Assembly (NCBI RefSeq): GCF_028281305.1
Contig: NZ_JANQKD010000076.1
Span: 1 to 35,228 of the forward strand
DNA length: 35,228 nt
DNA from: Pelagibius sp.
GTDB lineage: Bacteria; Pseudomonadota; Alphaproteobacteria; Kiloniellales; Kiloniellaceae
Reading direction: 5' to 3'
The first letter of the stretch is position 1. The number at the start of each line of letters is the position of its first letter. Both the position numbers and the translations under genes were made by a program. Under the pieces are notes generated by a model that did no database searches, was not told where the DNA came from, and was given only the letters and a program-made list of their open reading frames with translations. Below, in pieces: positions 16,817 through 26,149 of this stretch.

Positions 16817-17275
16817 ATGTCCAAATTGGGTGATGTGAAGAGCGATCCGCGTGTTGAAGAGATGATCGAGAACTTTTCCTTCCTGGACGACTGGGAGGAC
16901 CGGTTCCGCTATCTCATCGATCTCGGCCGCAAGCTGCCCCCCATGGAAGAAGCGCTGAAGACCGAGGACTCCAAGGTACGCGGCTGCACCAGCCAGGTCT
17001 GGATCATCGACGAACTGCAGCCGGGGACACCGCCGACCCTGCACTTCAAGGCCGACAGCGATGCCCATATCGTCAAGGGCCTGATCGCCGTCCTGCTGTC
17101 GATCTACGACGGACGCAGCCCGGAGGAGATCCTGGCGGTCGACATCAAGGACACCATCGGCAAGCTCGGCTTCGAGCAGCATTTGAGCCCGAACCGGGCC
17201 AACGGCCTGTTTTCCATGGTCGAGCGCATTCGCCACCTTGCCCGCCAGGAGGCGGCGCGCTGCGCTCCGGCCTAG
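16817..17275 (+). CDS. sufE: SufE family Fe-S cluster assembly sulfur acceptor
   Basis: 152 residues. SufE takes persulfide sulfur from the cysteine desulfurase SufS and passes it to the SufBCD scaffold. The family core LGRKLPPMEEALKTEDSKVRGCTSQVW holds the acceptor cysteine, Cys57, and the segment KGLIAVLLSIYDGRSPEEI is the usual helix pair. The C-terminus HLSPNRANGLFSMVERIRHLA is also typical. The ATG at 16817 gives the standard family length. The ribosome-binding site is poor (GAGTGGG touching the start). No other suf gene is in the window, so it is a detached copy between pncB and nadE. Confidence 0.93.
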   Translation: MSKLGDVKSDPRVEEMIENFSFLDDWEDRFRYLIDLGRKLPPMEEALKTEDSKVRGCTSQVWIIDELQPGTPPTLHFKADSDAHIVKGLIAVLLSIYDGRSPEEILAVDIKDTIGKLGFEQHLSPNRANGLFSMVERIRHLARQEAARCAPA

Positions 17276-17318
17276 GGCGGATCTGCACCGCTAAGCCCCG
17301 ATCCGCCCCGATCCGCCC
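17275..17318 (+). repeat. Inverted repeat with two alternative right arms after sufE
   Basis: GGGCGGATC (17275-17283, beginning in the sufE stop codon) is complementary to GATCCGCCC, which occurs twice in a row (17300-17308 and 17310-17318). It could form a hairpin at the end of the sufE transcript, but no T-run follows. Confidence 0.4.
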
Positions 17319-17387
17319 TGGGCCCATGAACCGATGACTGCCTCGGGCGGGCTTGCCGCCTCCCGGGCAGGAGAGTAAGTAAAATCT

Positions 17388-19127
17388 ATGGCAGACCGGC
17401 TGAAGATCGCACTCGCGCAGACCAACCCCACCATGGGCGATATCCCGGGCAACCTGGCGCGCCTGCGCGCTGCCCGAATGGAAGCCGCCGCCAAGGGCGC
17501 CGACCTTGTGGTGGCCTCGGAGATGGTGATCACCGGCTATCCCACCGAAGATCTGGTTCTGAAGCCCATGTTCCTGGACGCCGCCCAGGCGGCCATCGAG
17601 GAACTGGCCAAGGACACCGCCGACGGCGGCCCCGGCATGATCGTCGGCGGACCCTCGCGCAGCGACCCCAAGGCCACGCCGCCGCTGTTCGGGAAGGTGT
17701 TGAACTCCGCCTACGTTCTCGACGGCGGCAAGGTGCTGACCCTGCGGTCCAAATACGACCTGCCGAACTACGGCGTCTTCGACGACAAGCGGGTCTTCGG
17801 CGCCGGTCCGCTGCCGGGGCCGGTGAACTACCGCGGCGTGCGCCTGGGCGTGATGATCTGCGAGGACATGTGGACCTCCGAGGTCAGCGAGTGCCTGGAG
17901 GAGTCAGGTGCCGAGATCCTTATCGTCATCAACGGCTCGCCCTATGAGTTGGAAAAGACCGAGGAGCGTATCCAACTCGCCGTGCAGCGGGTGACGGAGA
18001 CCGGCCTGCCGATCATCTACGTGAACCAGGTTGGCGGTCAGGACGAGCTGGTTTTCGACGGGGCCTCTTTCGCGCTCAACAGCGACAACAGCCTGCCGAT
18101 CCATCTGCCCGCCTTCGTCGAAGCGGTGGAAGTCAGCCAGTGGGAGCGCGGCGACGGCGGCTGGCGCTGCGCCAACGGGCTGCGCGAGGCACCGGACAGC
18201 GGCCTGGAAGGCAACGGCCTGGGGGGCCGCGCGGATGCCGGCATGGAGCCGATTTACCGCACGCTGATGCTGGGGCTGCGCGACTACGTAAACAAGAACC
18301 GCTTTCCCGGCGTCATCCTGGGGCTCTCGGGTGGCATCGATTCAGCCCTTTCGGCTGCGATCGCCGTGGATGCGCTGGGGCCCGAGCGGGTGCACTGCGT
18401 GATGATGCCCTCCCCCTACACCAGCCGCGAAAGCCTGGAAGACGCCGACGAGGCAGCAGGGCTGCTGGGCGTGAAGCTGGACCAGGTGTCCATCGAGCCT
18501 GCCATGCAGGCCTTCGGCGGAATGCTGGAGCCGATCCTCAACGGCTACGCTTCGGAATCCAACTCCGGCGATACGACGGAGGAGAACATCCAGGCGCGCT
18601 CGCGCGGGCTGACGCTGATGGCGATCTCCAACAAGCTCGGCTACATGGTGCTCTCGACCGGCAACAAGTCCGAGGTCTCGGTCGGCTACGCCACCCTCTA
18701 CGGCGACATGGTCGGGGGCTACAACGTCCTGAAAGACGTTTACAAGACGCTGGTCTTCGCCTTGGCGCGCTGGCGCAACCAGGTGCTGCCGCCCGATGCC
18801 ATGGGCCCCGCCGGCCGCGTGGTGCCGGAACGCATCATCACCAAGCCGCCCTCCGCCGAACTGAAGCCGGACCAGAAGGACGAGGACAGCCTGCCGCCCT
18901 ACGACGTGCTGGACGACATCCTGAAGGCGCTGATCGAGGACGAGGAGAACATCGCCGGCATCGTCGCACGCGGCCACGACCGCGATACCGTGAACCGCGT
19001 CTGGCGGATGCTGGAGCTGGCGGAGTACAAGCGCCGTCAGGCCTGCCCGGGGGTTAAGATCACCCGCCGAGCCTTCGGCCGCGACCGCCGCTATCCCATC
19101 ACCAACGCCTTCAAGGGGCCTGCCTGA
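17388..19127 (+). CDS. nadE: Glutamine-dependent NAD+ synthetase
   Basis: 579 residues in two domains. The N-terminal nitrilase-type glutaminase (about 5-260) has its triad at Glu45 (ASEMVITGYPTEDL), Lys122 (LRSKYDLPNYGVFDDKRVF) and Cys158 (VMICEDMW). The ammonia is passed to the C-terminal synthetase (about 285-579), which has the ATP-pyrophosphatase loop SGGIDS at 314-319 and STGNKSEVSVGYATLYGDM. The enzyme converts nicotinate adenine dinucleotide to NAD+, the last step of NAD synthesis. The ATG is preceded by AGGAG at a rather long distance. The stop lies inside a small hairpin that may terminate the transcript. Confidence 0.96.
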   Translation: MADRLKIALAQTNPTMGDIPGNLARLRAARMEAAAKGADLVVASEMVITGYPTEDLVLKPMFLDAAQAAIEELAKDTADGGPGMIVGGPSRSDPKATPPLFGKVLNSAYVLDGGKVLTLRSKYDLPNYGVFDDKRVFGAGPLPGPVNYRGVRLGVMICEDMWTSEVSECLEESGAEILIVINGSPYELEKTEERIQLAVQRVTETGLPIIYVNQVGGQDELVFDGASFALNSDNSLPIHLPAFVEAVEVSQWERGDGGWRCANGLREAPDSGLEGNGLGGRADAGMEPIYRTLMLGLRDYVNKNRFPGVILGLSGGIDSALSAAIAVDALGPERVHCVMMPSPYTSRESLEDADEAAGLLGVKLDQVSIEPAMQAFGGMLEPILNGYASESNSGDTTEENIQARSRGLTLMAISNKLGYMVLSTGNKSEVSVGYATLYGDMVGGYNVLKDVYKTLVFALARWRNQVLPPDAMGPAGRVVPERIITKPPSAELKPDQKDEDSLPPYDVLDDILKALIEDEENIAGIVARGHDRDTVNRVWRMLELAEYKRRQACPGVKITRRAFGRDRRYPITNAFKGPA

Positions 19128-19140
19128 GCAAGCCCCTTTC
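19113..19140 (+). terminator. Hairpin at the end of nadE
   Basis: AAGGGGC (19113-19119) and GCCCCTT (19132-19138) pair across the nadE stop codon, followed by TTCC. It lies between convergent nadE and the chemotaxis receptor gene. The short T-run makes it a modest candidate. Confidence 0.4.
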
Positions 19141-19151
19141 CAACGCGGCGT

Positions 19152-20657
19152 TCAGAGTTTCCGGACTTCGCCCAGGAAGGCGCCGACGCGCTGCTTCAGG
19201 TCGTCGGCCTGCTTGCCGAGTTCCTCGGCAGCCGAAAGAACCTGATCTGCCGCGCTTCCTGTCTGGGCGGAGGCGCTGGAAACCCCACTGATGTTCCCGG
19301 TGACGTCTTGCGTGGCTGCCTGCTGTTCCTCGACAGCAGCCGAGATAGCCGTCGTCACCTCGTTGATCTCCCCGATGACGTCGCTGATCACCGCAATTGC
19401 GCCCACCGCACCGTCGGTCGACGTTTGGATCTGCGAGACCTGGGACCCGATCTCCTCGGTCGCCTTGGCGGTCTGATTGGCCAGCGCCTTCACCTCGTTG
19501 GCCACCACGGCGAAGCCCTTGCCGGCCTCCCCGGCGCGGGCAGCTTCGATGGTGGCGTTCAGCGCCAGCAGGTTGGTCTGCTCTGCGATGTCCTGAATCA
19601 GGCTGACCACGGCGCCGATCTTCTGCGCGCCTTCGGAAAGGCCGTTGACGAGATCGGTCGAGCGCTTGGCCTCGCCGACCGCCTTGCCGGCGATGGACGT
19701 ACACTGGCTGATCTGCCGCGCGATTTCCTGTGCCGAGGCGGTCAGCTCTTCGGCAGCGGTTGCAACAGAGCTTGCCTGGCTGTTGGTTTCCTCCGCCGTC
19801 GTGGAGAGCCCCCTGGCGCTGCTTTGCATCTGGGTGGCCGCCGTAGACACGGTCTCGACCACAGCCCCGACCCCGTTCTCGAAGTCGTCAGCCAGACGTT
19901 CGCGCCCGGTCGCCACCGACCAGGTCACCATGGGCCCGATGTAGCCGCCTGCGTCGTCGAAAACCGCCGAGACCCGCAGATCGAGGATGTCCTGCCCCAG
20001 CTTGATCTTGGCGTTGTGTGGCAGGTTCGCTGGATCGGAAAGCAGCGTCCTGGGGCGTTCCGGGGCCTTGTGAAAGATGTCCATGGAAGATCCAACCACC
20101 TGTTCCACCGGCACCGGCAAGGCGTCCTGCAGGGGCCGCAAAGTCTCCAGGCTGGTCTTGTTCATGTAAGTGATCTTGAGGCTGCCGCTTTCAGCCATCA
20201 TCACGTTGATCGGCAGTTGGTCCAGCATGGTGAACAGCCGGTCGACATCCTGCTGCTTGCGCACCTCCGCCGTCACAACCTTCCAGGTCAGCATCGGCCC
20301 GATGTACCTGCCGCCGCGTCCCATCAGCGCCATGACCTGGAGGTCGAGGTACTCACCCCCCACTTCGATACGGGCTTCCAATGGTAGATTGGCGGGATCG
20401 GAGAGGAGGCTGCGCTGCCGCTCCGGCTCCTTGTGGAAGATGTCGATGTTCTGGCCGACGATGGCGTCAGCGGAGACAGGCAGCACATGCTCGATCGAGC
20501 GCAGAGCCTCGAGAGACGCCTGGTTCGCATAGTTGATGGTGAAATCCGAAAGATCGAGCGTCATCACCGCAACCGGCGTGCATTCGACCATCTGCAACAA
20601 GCTCTGTCGGTCAAGAGCTGTACCCTGGCGATCCCTGGACTTAAGTGCTGCCAGCAT
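19152..20657 (-). CDS. Soluble methyl-accepting chemotaxis protein with two PAS domains
   Basis: 501 residues with no transmembrane segment, so a cytoplasmic receptor. Two consecutive PAS domains (about 20-130 and 140-250) are clear duplicates: both contain the phrase DIFHK-x-PER-x-R-[ST]-LLSDPANLP and both end YIGPM-[LV]-TW. The MCP signalling domain follows, with the kinase-contact hairpin tip DIAEQTNLLALNATIEAARAGEAGKGFAVVANEVKALA and flanking methylation helices. No CheR-binding pentapeptide is at the C-terminus. PAS pairs in such receptors often bind haem or flavin and sense redox or energy state; the ligand here is unknown. No che or fla genes are in the window. The ATG at 20657 has an AAGGA site. 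Confidence 0.93.
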   Translation of the reverse strand: MLAALKSRDRQGTALDRQSLLQMVECTPVAVMTLDLSDFTINYANQASLEALRSIEHVLPVSADAIVGQNIDIFHKEPERQRSLLSDPANLPLEARIEVGGEYLDLQVMALMGRGGRYIGPMLTWKVVTAEVRKQQDVDRLFTMLDQLPINVMMAESGSLKITYMNKTSLETLRPLQDALPVPVEQVVGSSMDIFHKAPERPRTLLSDPANLPHNAKIKLGQDILDLRVSAVFDDAGGYIGPMVTWSVATGRERLADDFENGVGAVVETVSTAATQMQSSARGLSTTAEETNSQASSVATAAEELTASAQEIARQISQCTSIAGKAVGEAKRSTDLVNGLSEGAQKIGAVVSLIQDIAEQTNLLALNATIEAARAGEAGKGFAVVANEVKALANQTAKATEEIGSQVSQIQTSTDGAVGAIAVISDVIGEINEVTTAISAAVEEQQAATQDVTGNISGVSSASAQTGSAADQVLSAAEELGKQADDLKQRVGAFLGEVRKL

Positions 20658-20985
20658 GTCTTGTTTCCTTATTCTAATCAGTTACACTATGCCCAGTTGC
20701 TTAGATTTACTTTACGCACTCCAGAATTGCATTAATGCGCAGGAGGTGATTAAAGAAACGTCAAATAAATTCAACAGTTTGTCTTTGTGATACCCGGGCC
20801 TTTTCTGAAGATCACTTGGACCGTGGCGACGGCAGGATCTCCTGCCGCGGGGCTCACGGTTCCGGTCTTCGGCAGCGCATCCCGGAGGTCTTTGCCTTCT
20901 CCGCATTCACCCTTTGTTTCGCCAGCGCCGGGTGATAACAAGACGCCTGAACACCCCGTCTCCGGAACCGTCAGACCGTCGCCCC
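20658..20985. other. 328-base divergent intergenic region between the receptor gene and gltX
   Basis: The left 140 bases are AT-rich, unlike the rest of the window, and hold the receptor promoter region. The right half is GC-rich and contains a perfect hairpin CGGCAGG-ATCT-CCTGCCG (20830-20847) nested in an outer ACCGTG/CACGGT pair (about 20819-20860). No T-run follows it, and I see no leader peptide for gltX. An isolated AGGAGGTG (20741-20748) precedes only a 14-codon frame and is not taken as a gene. Confidence 0.5.
20687..20714 (-). promoter_or_regulatory. Possible sigma-28-like promoter of the chemotaxis receptor
   Basis: On the minus strand TAAAGTAA (20707-20714) lies 12 bases from GGGCATAG (20687-20694), about 30 bases before the start codon. 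The first element fits the flagellar sigma-28 -35; the second matches only about half of GCCGATAA. It is offered because the gene is a chemotaxis receptor. Confidence 0.3.
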
Positions 20986-22308
20986 ATGAAACTGCGCTTT
21001 GCCCCCAGCCCGACGGGGCTGATCCATGTCGGCAACCTGCGGCAGGCCCTGGTGAACTGGCTTTACGCCCGCACCCAGGGCGGCAGGTTCCTGCTGCGGA
21101 TCGACGATACGGACAGCGAGCGCTCGACCCGGGAATTCGCCGCGGCCATCGAGGAAGACCTGCGCTGGCTGGGACTGGTCTGGGACGAAAAGGCCGTGCA
21201 GTCCGAACGTCTGGACCGCTACGCCGCAGCGGCCGAGCGGCTGAAGGAAAGCGGGCGCCTCTACGCCTGCTACGAAACGGCCGAGGAACTGGGCCTGAAG
21301 CGCAAGGTGGCGCTTTCCGCCGGCCGGCCGCCAATCTACGACCGCGCCGCCCTGGCCCTGAGCGAGGCCGACAAGGCCGCGCTGGAGGCCGAAGGGCGGC
21401 GGCCCCACTGGCGCTTCAGGCTGGAGCACCGCGCCATCGCCTGGGAGGACCTGATCCGCGGGTCCGTCGCCTTCGAGGGCGCCAATCTCGGCGACCCGGT
21501 GCTGATCCGTGAGGACGGGCGGCCGCTCTACACGCTGACCTCCGTCGTCGACGACATCGAACTGGAGGTGACCCACATCCTGCGCGGCGAGGACCACGTG
21601 GCCAATACGGCGGCGCAGGTGCAGCTCTTCGAGGCGCTGGGCGGTGCCGTTCCGGTCTTCGGCCACCTCTCCCTCATTGCCGGCGCCGGCGGCGAGACCC
21701 TCTCCAAGCGGCTGGGTACGCTCTCTGTCGCCGCCCTGCGCGACCAGGGTCTGGAGGCCATGACCCTCACCTGCTACCTCGCGCGCCTCGGCACGCCGGA
21801 CCCCGTCGAAGCTGTGCAGAGCCTGGACGACCTGGTGGCCGGTTTCGATCTCTCGCGCTTTGGCCGCGCCACCCCGAAGTTCGATCCCAAGGACCTGGAA
21901 CACCTGAATGCCCGCATCCTTCACGGCATGGCTTTCGAGACGGCGGCGCCGCGCCTGCCGGAGGGCTTCGACGCCGCGCTCTGGGAAGCAGTGCGCCCCA
22001 ACCTGACCAAACTCTCCGAGGCGCGCGTCTGGCAGATCATCTGCCGCGGCCCGGTGGTGCCGGTGATCACGGACGCCGCCTTCACCAAACAGGCCGCCGA
22101 ACTGCTGCCGCAGGAGCCCTGGGACGAGACAACCTGGCAGGCCTGGACCGGCGCGGTGAAGGCCGCCACCGGCGCCAAGGGCAAAGCCCTCTTCCTGCCG
22201 CTGCGCCAGGCGCTCACCGGCCTCGACCACGGCCCGGAGCTGAAGGCCTTGCTGCCGCTGATCGGGCGCGACCGGGCTGCCGCCCGGCTGGGCGGGAAAA
22301 CGGCGTAA
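20986..22308 (+). CDS. gltX: Glutamate--tRNA ligase (class I, short form)
   Basis: 440 residues. The N-terminus [25 protein letters not shown] contains the HIGH-type nucleotide motif as HVGN, and [11 protein letters not shown] (after residue 240) is the KMSKS-type loop. DDTDSERS and [19 protein letters not shown] are further GluRS marks. Many Alphaproteobacteria carry two GluRS genes that share charging of tRNA-Glu and tRNA-Gln; this shorter type is one of them, and whether it is discriminating cannot be decided here. The ATG at 20986 fits the family start; the preceding in-frame codons from 20914 do not resemble it. No clear ribosome-binding site precedes it. Confidence 0.94.
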   Translation: MKLRFAPSPTGLIHVGNLRQALVNWLYARTQGGRFLLRIDDTDSERSTREFAAAIEEDLRWLGLVWDEKAVQSERLDRYAAAAERLKESGRLYACYETAEELGLKRKVALSAGRPPIYDRAALALSEADKAALEAEGRRPHWRFRLEHRAIAWEDLIRGSVAFEGANLGDPVLIREDGRPLYTLTSVVDDIELEVTHILRGEDHVANTAAQVQLFEALGGAVPVFGHLSLIAGAGGETLSKRLGTLSVAALRDQGLEAMTLTCYLARLGTPDPVEAVQSLDDLVAGFDLSRFGRATPKFDPKDLEHLNARILHGMAFETAAPRLPEGFDAALWEAVRPNLTKLSEARVWQIICRGPVVPVITDAAFTKQAAELLPQEPWDETTWQAWTGAVKAATGAKGKALFLPLRQALTGLDHGPELKALLPLIGRDRAAARLGGKTA

Positions 22309-22344
22309 GCCCAATGCACCCGCCGACGCGCCCCGAAAGACCCC

Positions 22345-22372
22345 TTGACCCCAGATGTCATGGGCCTAAAGT
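22345..22372 (+). promoter_or_regulatory. Candidate promoter of the cysS leader
   Basis: TTGACC (22345-22350) and TAAAGT (22367-22372) are 16 bases apart. The expected start is near 22379, so the ATG of the Cys-rich leader peptide (22380) would be at or next to the 5' end of the RNA. Confidence 0.45.
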
Positions 22373-22379
22373 GCGCGCC

Positions 22380-22457
22380 ATGGTGATCTGGACCGTTTTC
22401 CGCACCCCCTGCTCTCCATGGGTGCGATGTTGCGACTGCCCGGCCCGCGCGGCCTGA
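22380..22457 (+). CDS. Putative Cys-rich leader peptide of cysS
   Basis: A 25-codon frame with ATG at 22380 and TGA at 22455-22457. Four codons are Cys (22410, 22428, 22431, 22437), the last three as Cys-Cys-Asp-Cys, whereas Cys is usually near 1% of codons. It lies between a candidate promoter and cysS (start 22527), with self-complementary sequences after it, the arrangement of an amino acid-sensing leader. No ribosome-binding site precedes the ATG. If the promoter is right the mRNA would be leaderless or nearly so, as known for the trp leader of rhizobia. It shares the cysS frame but is closed by the TGA. The frame could be chance in GC-rich DNA; the Cys run next to a Cys-tRNA synthetase gene is the argument against that. 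Confidence 0.55.
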   Translation: MVIWTVFRTPCSPWVRCCDCPARAA

Positions 22458-22504
22458 GGCAGCCCTTTTGCTTGCGGGCCTCTCTGAGAGCGGCCCGCGC
22501 ACCC
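22401..22504 (+). promoter_or_regulatory. Mutually exclusive pairing elements in the cysS leader
   Basis: Six short segments are complementary in two ways. CGCACCC (22401-22407) pairs with GGGTGCG (22420-22426), and GCGGGCC (22474-22480) pairs with GGCCCGC (22492-22498), extended by TCTC/AGAG. Alternatively GGCCCGC (22442-22448) takes the 22474-22480 segment, nested inside 22420-22426 pairing with a second CGCACCC (22498-22504). The Cys codons lie between the switching arms. No T-run follows, so an intrinsic terminator is not evident; control could be Rho-dependent or translational. Confidence 0.5.
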
Positions 22505-22526
22505 AGACGATCCGGATAGCCCCATC

Positions 22527-23906
<1,380 letters not shown>

Positions 23907-23966
23907 GGTCGCCCTCACCCTCCCACGAAGGGGAGAAGGGCAATCCGTTGCGCCGCTAGAAATGCA

Positions 23967-23993
23967 AACCCTCTCCCCTGGAGGGAGAGGGTT
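23967..23993. terminator. 11-bp palindrome between cysS and the gor unit
   Basis: AACCCTCTCCC (23967-23977) and GGGAGAGGGTT (23983-23993) form a perfect stem with a five-base loop. On the minus strand it is followed by TTTGCATTTC, so it may end the gor transcript; on the plus strand it follows cysS. With the preceding CTCACCCTCCC/AAGGGGAGAAGGG block (about 23914-23940) it resembles widespread REP-like intergenic elements of this bacterial group. Confidence 0.6.
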
Positions 23994-24074
23994 GCGCAGG
24001 CATGGTGGGCACAGCGAGCCTAGCCGGGGCTGGGTGTGGGGGACGCGCTGTCGCACCCAGTCCGCCGCTCCAGC

Positions 24075-24536
24075 CTACTCCACAGGGTCTGGATCCGGCA
24101 TACGGTCCAACAGTTCGAAGGCAAGAGCTGCGCAGATCCCGGCTGGAATGGTGACGGGCAGATGCAGCAACGAAGCGCCGCCCGCAAACAGAAAACTGAA
24201 CCCGACTGCGAAGAGGTGCGGGAAGTCTGCCGGTTCTGACCCAAAGAGCGTCGAAGCCACCACCAGTAAGTAGAAGCCAAGCCCAAACAGAAAATGCGCG
24301 CCGAGTACGACGGTGACACCCAAAACGACTGCGCGTAATGGCAGGGCTATGCTTCTTGCCCGCCAGTCGCGCCAATACACAACGGCAAATGAGAGACCCG
24401 CTGCAAGTGCGGCAACGATCGAGAGCCCCAGTCTTCCCGCGGGAAAAGACTCCAAGTTGAAGAAGGTCGTCACTCCGGCGGTTACACCGAATATGGCTAC
24501 GCCTAGGAGAAGCCGTGTAGAGCGAAGGCGCAGCAC
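24075..24536 (-). CDS. Small integral membrane protein, unknown
   Basis: 153 residues with four or five hydrophobic segments: about 9-26, 36-54, one long or two short in 68-98, and 108-145. The loops are short and the N-terminus is basic (MLRLRSTR), so it is probably inside. I recognise no family. It starts five bases after the stop of glutathione reductase and is likely cotranscribed with it, but nothing else ties it to glutathione metabolism. The DNA is less GC-rich than the neighbours (33 of 60 bases in 24241-24300, against 43 of 60 within cysS at 23221-23280), which suggests separate ancestry. Confidence 0.7.
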   Translation of the reverse strand: MLRLRSTRLLLGVAIFGVTAGVTTFFNLESFPAGRLGLSIVAALAAGLSFAVVYWRDWRARSIALPLRAVVLGVTVVLGAHFLFGLGFYLLVVASTLFGSEPADFPHLFAVGFSFLFAGGASLLHLPVTIPAGICAALAFELLDRMPDPDPVE

Positions 24537-24541
24537 CGGCC

Positions 24542-25918
24542 CTATTCCGCCGCCTTGGCTTCCGGCTCGGGGAGGGGTTCGCGCATGGTGACGAACTCTT
24601 CAGCCGCCGTCGGGTGAATTCCGACGGTGGCGTCGAAGACCTGCTTGGTGGCGCCGGCCTTGATGGCGACGGCCATGCCCTGGACGATCTCCGGCGCATC
24701 GAGGCCCACCATGTGGACCCCCACCACCTTCTGCCCGGCACGCTCGACGATGAGCTTCATCATGGTCTTCTCGTCGCGGCCCGAAAGCGTGTGCTTCAAG
24801 GGCCGGAAGGTGGAGCGGTAGAGGTCGAGGGCGCCGTACTTCTCCCGCGCCTCGAGCTCGGTCAGCCCGACGGTGGAGACCGGCGGGTGGCTGAAGACGG
24901 CCGAAGGCACGTCGGCGTGATCCATGGCGCGCGGTTTACCGCGGTAGACCGTGTCGACGAAGGCCATGGCCTCCTGAATCGCCACCGGCGTGAGCGCGAT
25001 GCGGTCGGTGACATCGCCCACGGCGTAGATGTTGTCCGCCGTGGTGCGGGAGTAGGCGTCGACCTTGATGGCACCCTTCTCGTTCAGGTCGACCCCCGCC
25101 GCCTCCAGCCCCAGATTCTCCACGTTGGGCTTGCGCCCGGTGGCGGCCATCAAAAGGTCGGTCTCCAGGGTCGAGCCGTCGGAGAGATGCAGCAGGAGAT
25201 CGGTCTCGCGCTTCTCGACCCGGTCGATGATGGTTTCGACGATGATGTCGATGCCCTTCTTCACCATCTCCGCGGCCAGGGTGTTGCGCACGTCGTCGTC
25301 GAAGCCGCGCAGGATCTGCGGGCCGCGGTACATCTGCGTGACCTTGCTGCCGAGGCCGTTGAAGATCCCGGCGAACTCCACGGCGATGTAGCCGCCGCCG
25401 GCGATCACCACCCGCTTGGGCAGGTCGTCCAGATGAAACGCCTCGTTGGAGGAGATACCGTGCTCCCAGCCCGGCTCCATGGGAAAGGAGGGCGTGCCGC
25501 CGGTGGCGATCAGGATGGTCTCGGCTGAGAAGACCTGGTCGCCGACCTCGACCCTGTGGGCGTCCAGCAGGCGGGCATGGCCCGTGTGGATCTCGACCCC
25601 GGCCGTGTTGAGGAGCTTCTTGTAGATACCCTCCAGCCGGTCGATCTCCTTGTCCTTGTTGGCGATGAGCGCGCCCCAGTCGAAGGTCGGTTGGGGGACC
25701 GTCCAGCCGAAGCCGGCGGCGTCTTCGAAGTCCTCGTGGAAATGGCTGGCGTAGGACAGCAGTTTTTTCGGCACGCAGCCGCGGATCACGCAGGTGCCGC
25801 CGTAGCGGTAGGATTCGGCGATGCCGACACGCGCTCCGGTTGCAGCCGCCATGCGGGCGCCCCTGACACCACCGGACCCGCCGCCGATAACAAAAAGGTC
25901 ATAGTCGTATCCGGTCAT
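24542..25918 (-). CDS. gor: Glutathione-disulfide reductase
   Basis: 458 residues. The FAD enzyme regenerates glutathione from its disulfide with NADPH. DLFVIGGGSGGVRGARMAA (8-26) is the FAD-binding turn, Cys43 and Cys48 (GGTCVIRGCVPKKL) the redox pair, GGGYIAVEFAGIFNGLGSKV the second dinucleotide fold, and HPTAAEE near the C-terminus (His435, Glu440) the proton relay of the partner subunit. The CVxxGCVPKK form and MYRG after the second fold separate it from dihydrolipoamide dehydrogenase. The ATG at 25918 has GAAGGAG; upstream in-frame codons are not part of it. The short membrane protein gene follows directly. Confidence 0.93.
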   Translation of the reverse strand: MTGYDYDLFVIGGGSGGVRGARMAAATGARVGIAESYRYGGTCVIRGCVPKKLLSYASHFHEDFEDAAGFGWTVPQPTFDWGALIANKDKEIDRLEGIYKKLLNTAGVEIHTGHARLLDAHRVEVGDQVFSAETILIATGGTPSFPMEPGWEHGISSNEAFHLDDLPKRVVIAGGGYIAVEFAGIFNGLGSKVTQMYRGPQILRGFDDDVRNTLAAEMVKKGIDIIVETIIDRVEKRETDLLLHLSDGSTLETDLLMAATGRKPNVENLGLEAAGVDLNEKGAIKVDAYSRTTADNIYAVGDVTDRIALTPVAIQEAMAFVDTVYRGKPRAMDHADVPSAVFSHPPVSTVGLTELEAREKYGALDLYRSTFRPLKHTLSGRDEKTMMKLIVERAGQKVVGVHMVGLDAPEIVQGMAVAIKAGATKQVFDATVGIHPTAAEEFVTMREPLPEPEAKAAE

Positions 25919-26047
25919 GTCTGCTCCTTCGAAACGGGCGGCATTCCTGGCGGTATGATTAAAGTCCAATCTAGGCAGGCGCTTACGGGCCCGCAAGACG
26001 TCGGATACCGCGCTCCTCGGAAGCCCGGCGCCGGGGGCCGGGGAGTT

Positions 26048-26068
26048 GCGCGATGCGGATCATCGCGC
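26048..26068. promoter_or_regulatory. Perfect 8-bp inverted repeat upstream of cfa
   Basis: GCGCGATG (26048-26055) and CATCGCGC (26061-26068) flank a five-base centre, 82 bases before the cfa start. It lies between the divergent gor and cfa genes and is followed by an unusual purine-rich, A-rich stretch (about 26080-26120). It could be an operator or an RNA hairpin. Confidence 0.4.
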
Positions 26069-26149
26069 CAAGATGCTGTTACATAAGCAACAAAAGAAAC
26101 AAGAAAACACAAGAAACCACTTTGAGGGGTAGACATTCGGAGTTGAACG

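Noticed and set aside
20741..20790. AGGAGGTG followed by a 14-codon frame on the plus strand
   Set aside because: The GTG is part of the Shine-Dalgarno-like sequence itself, so it cannot serve as its start; it lies inside the chemoreceptor promoter region.
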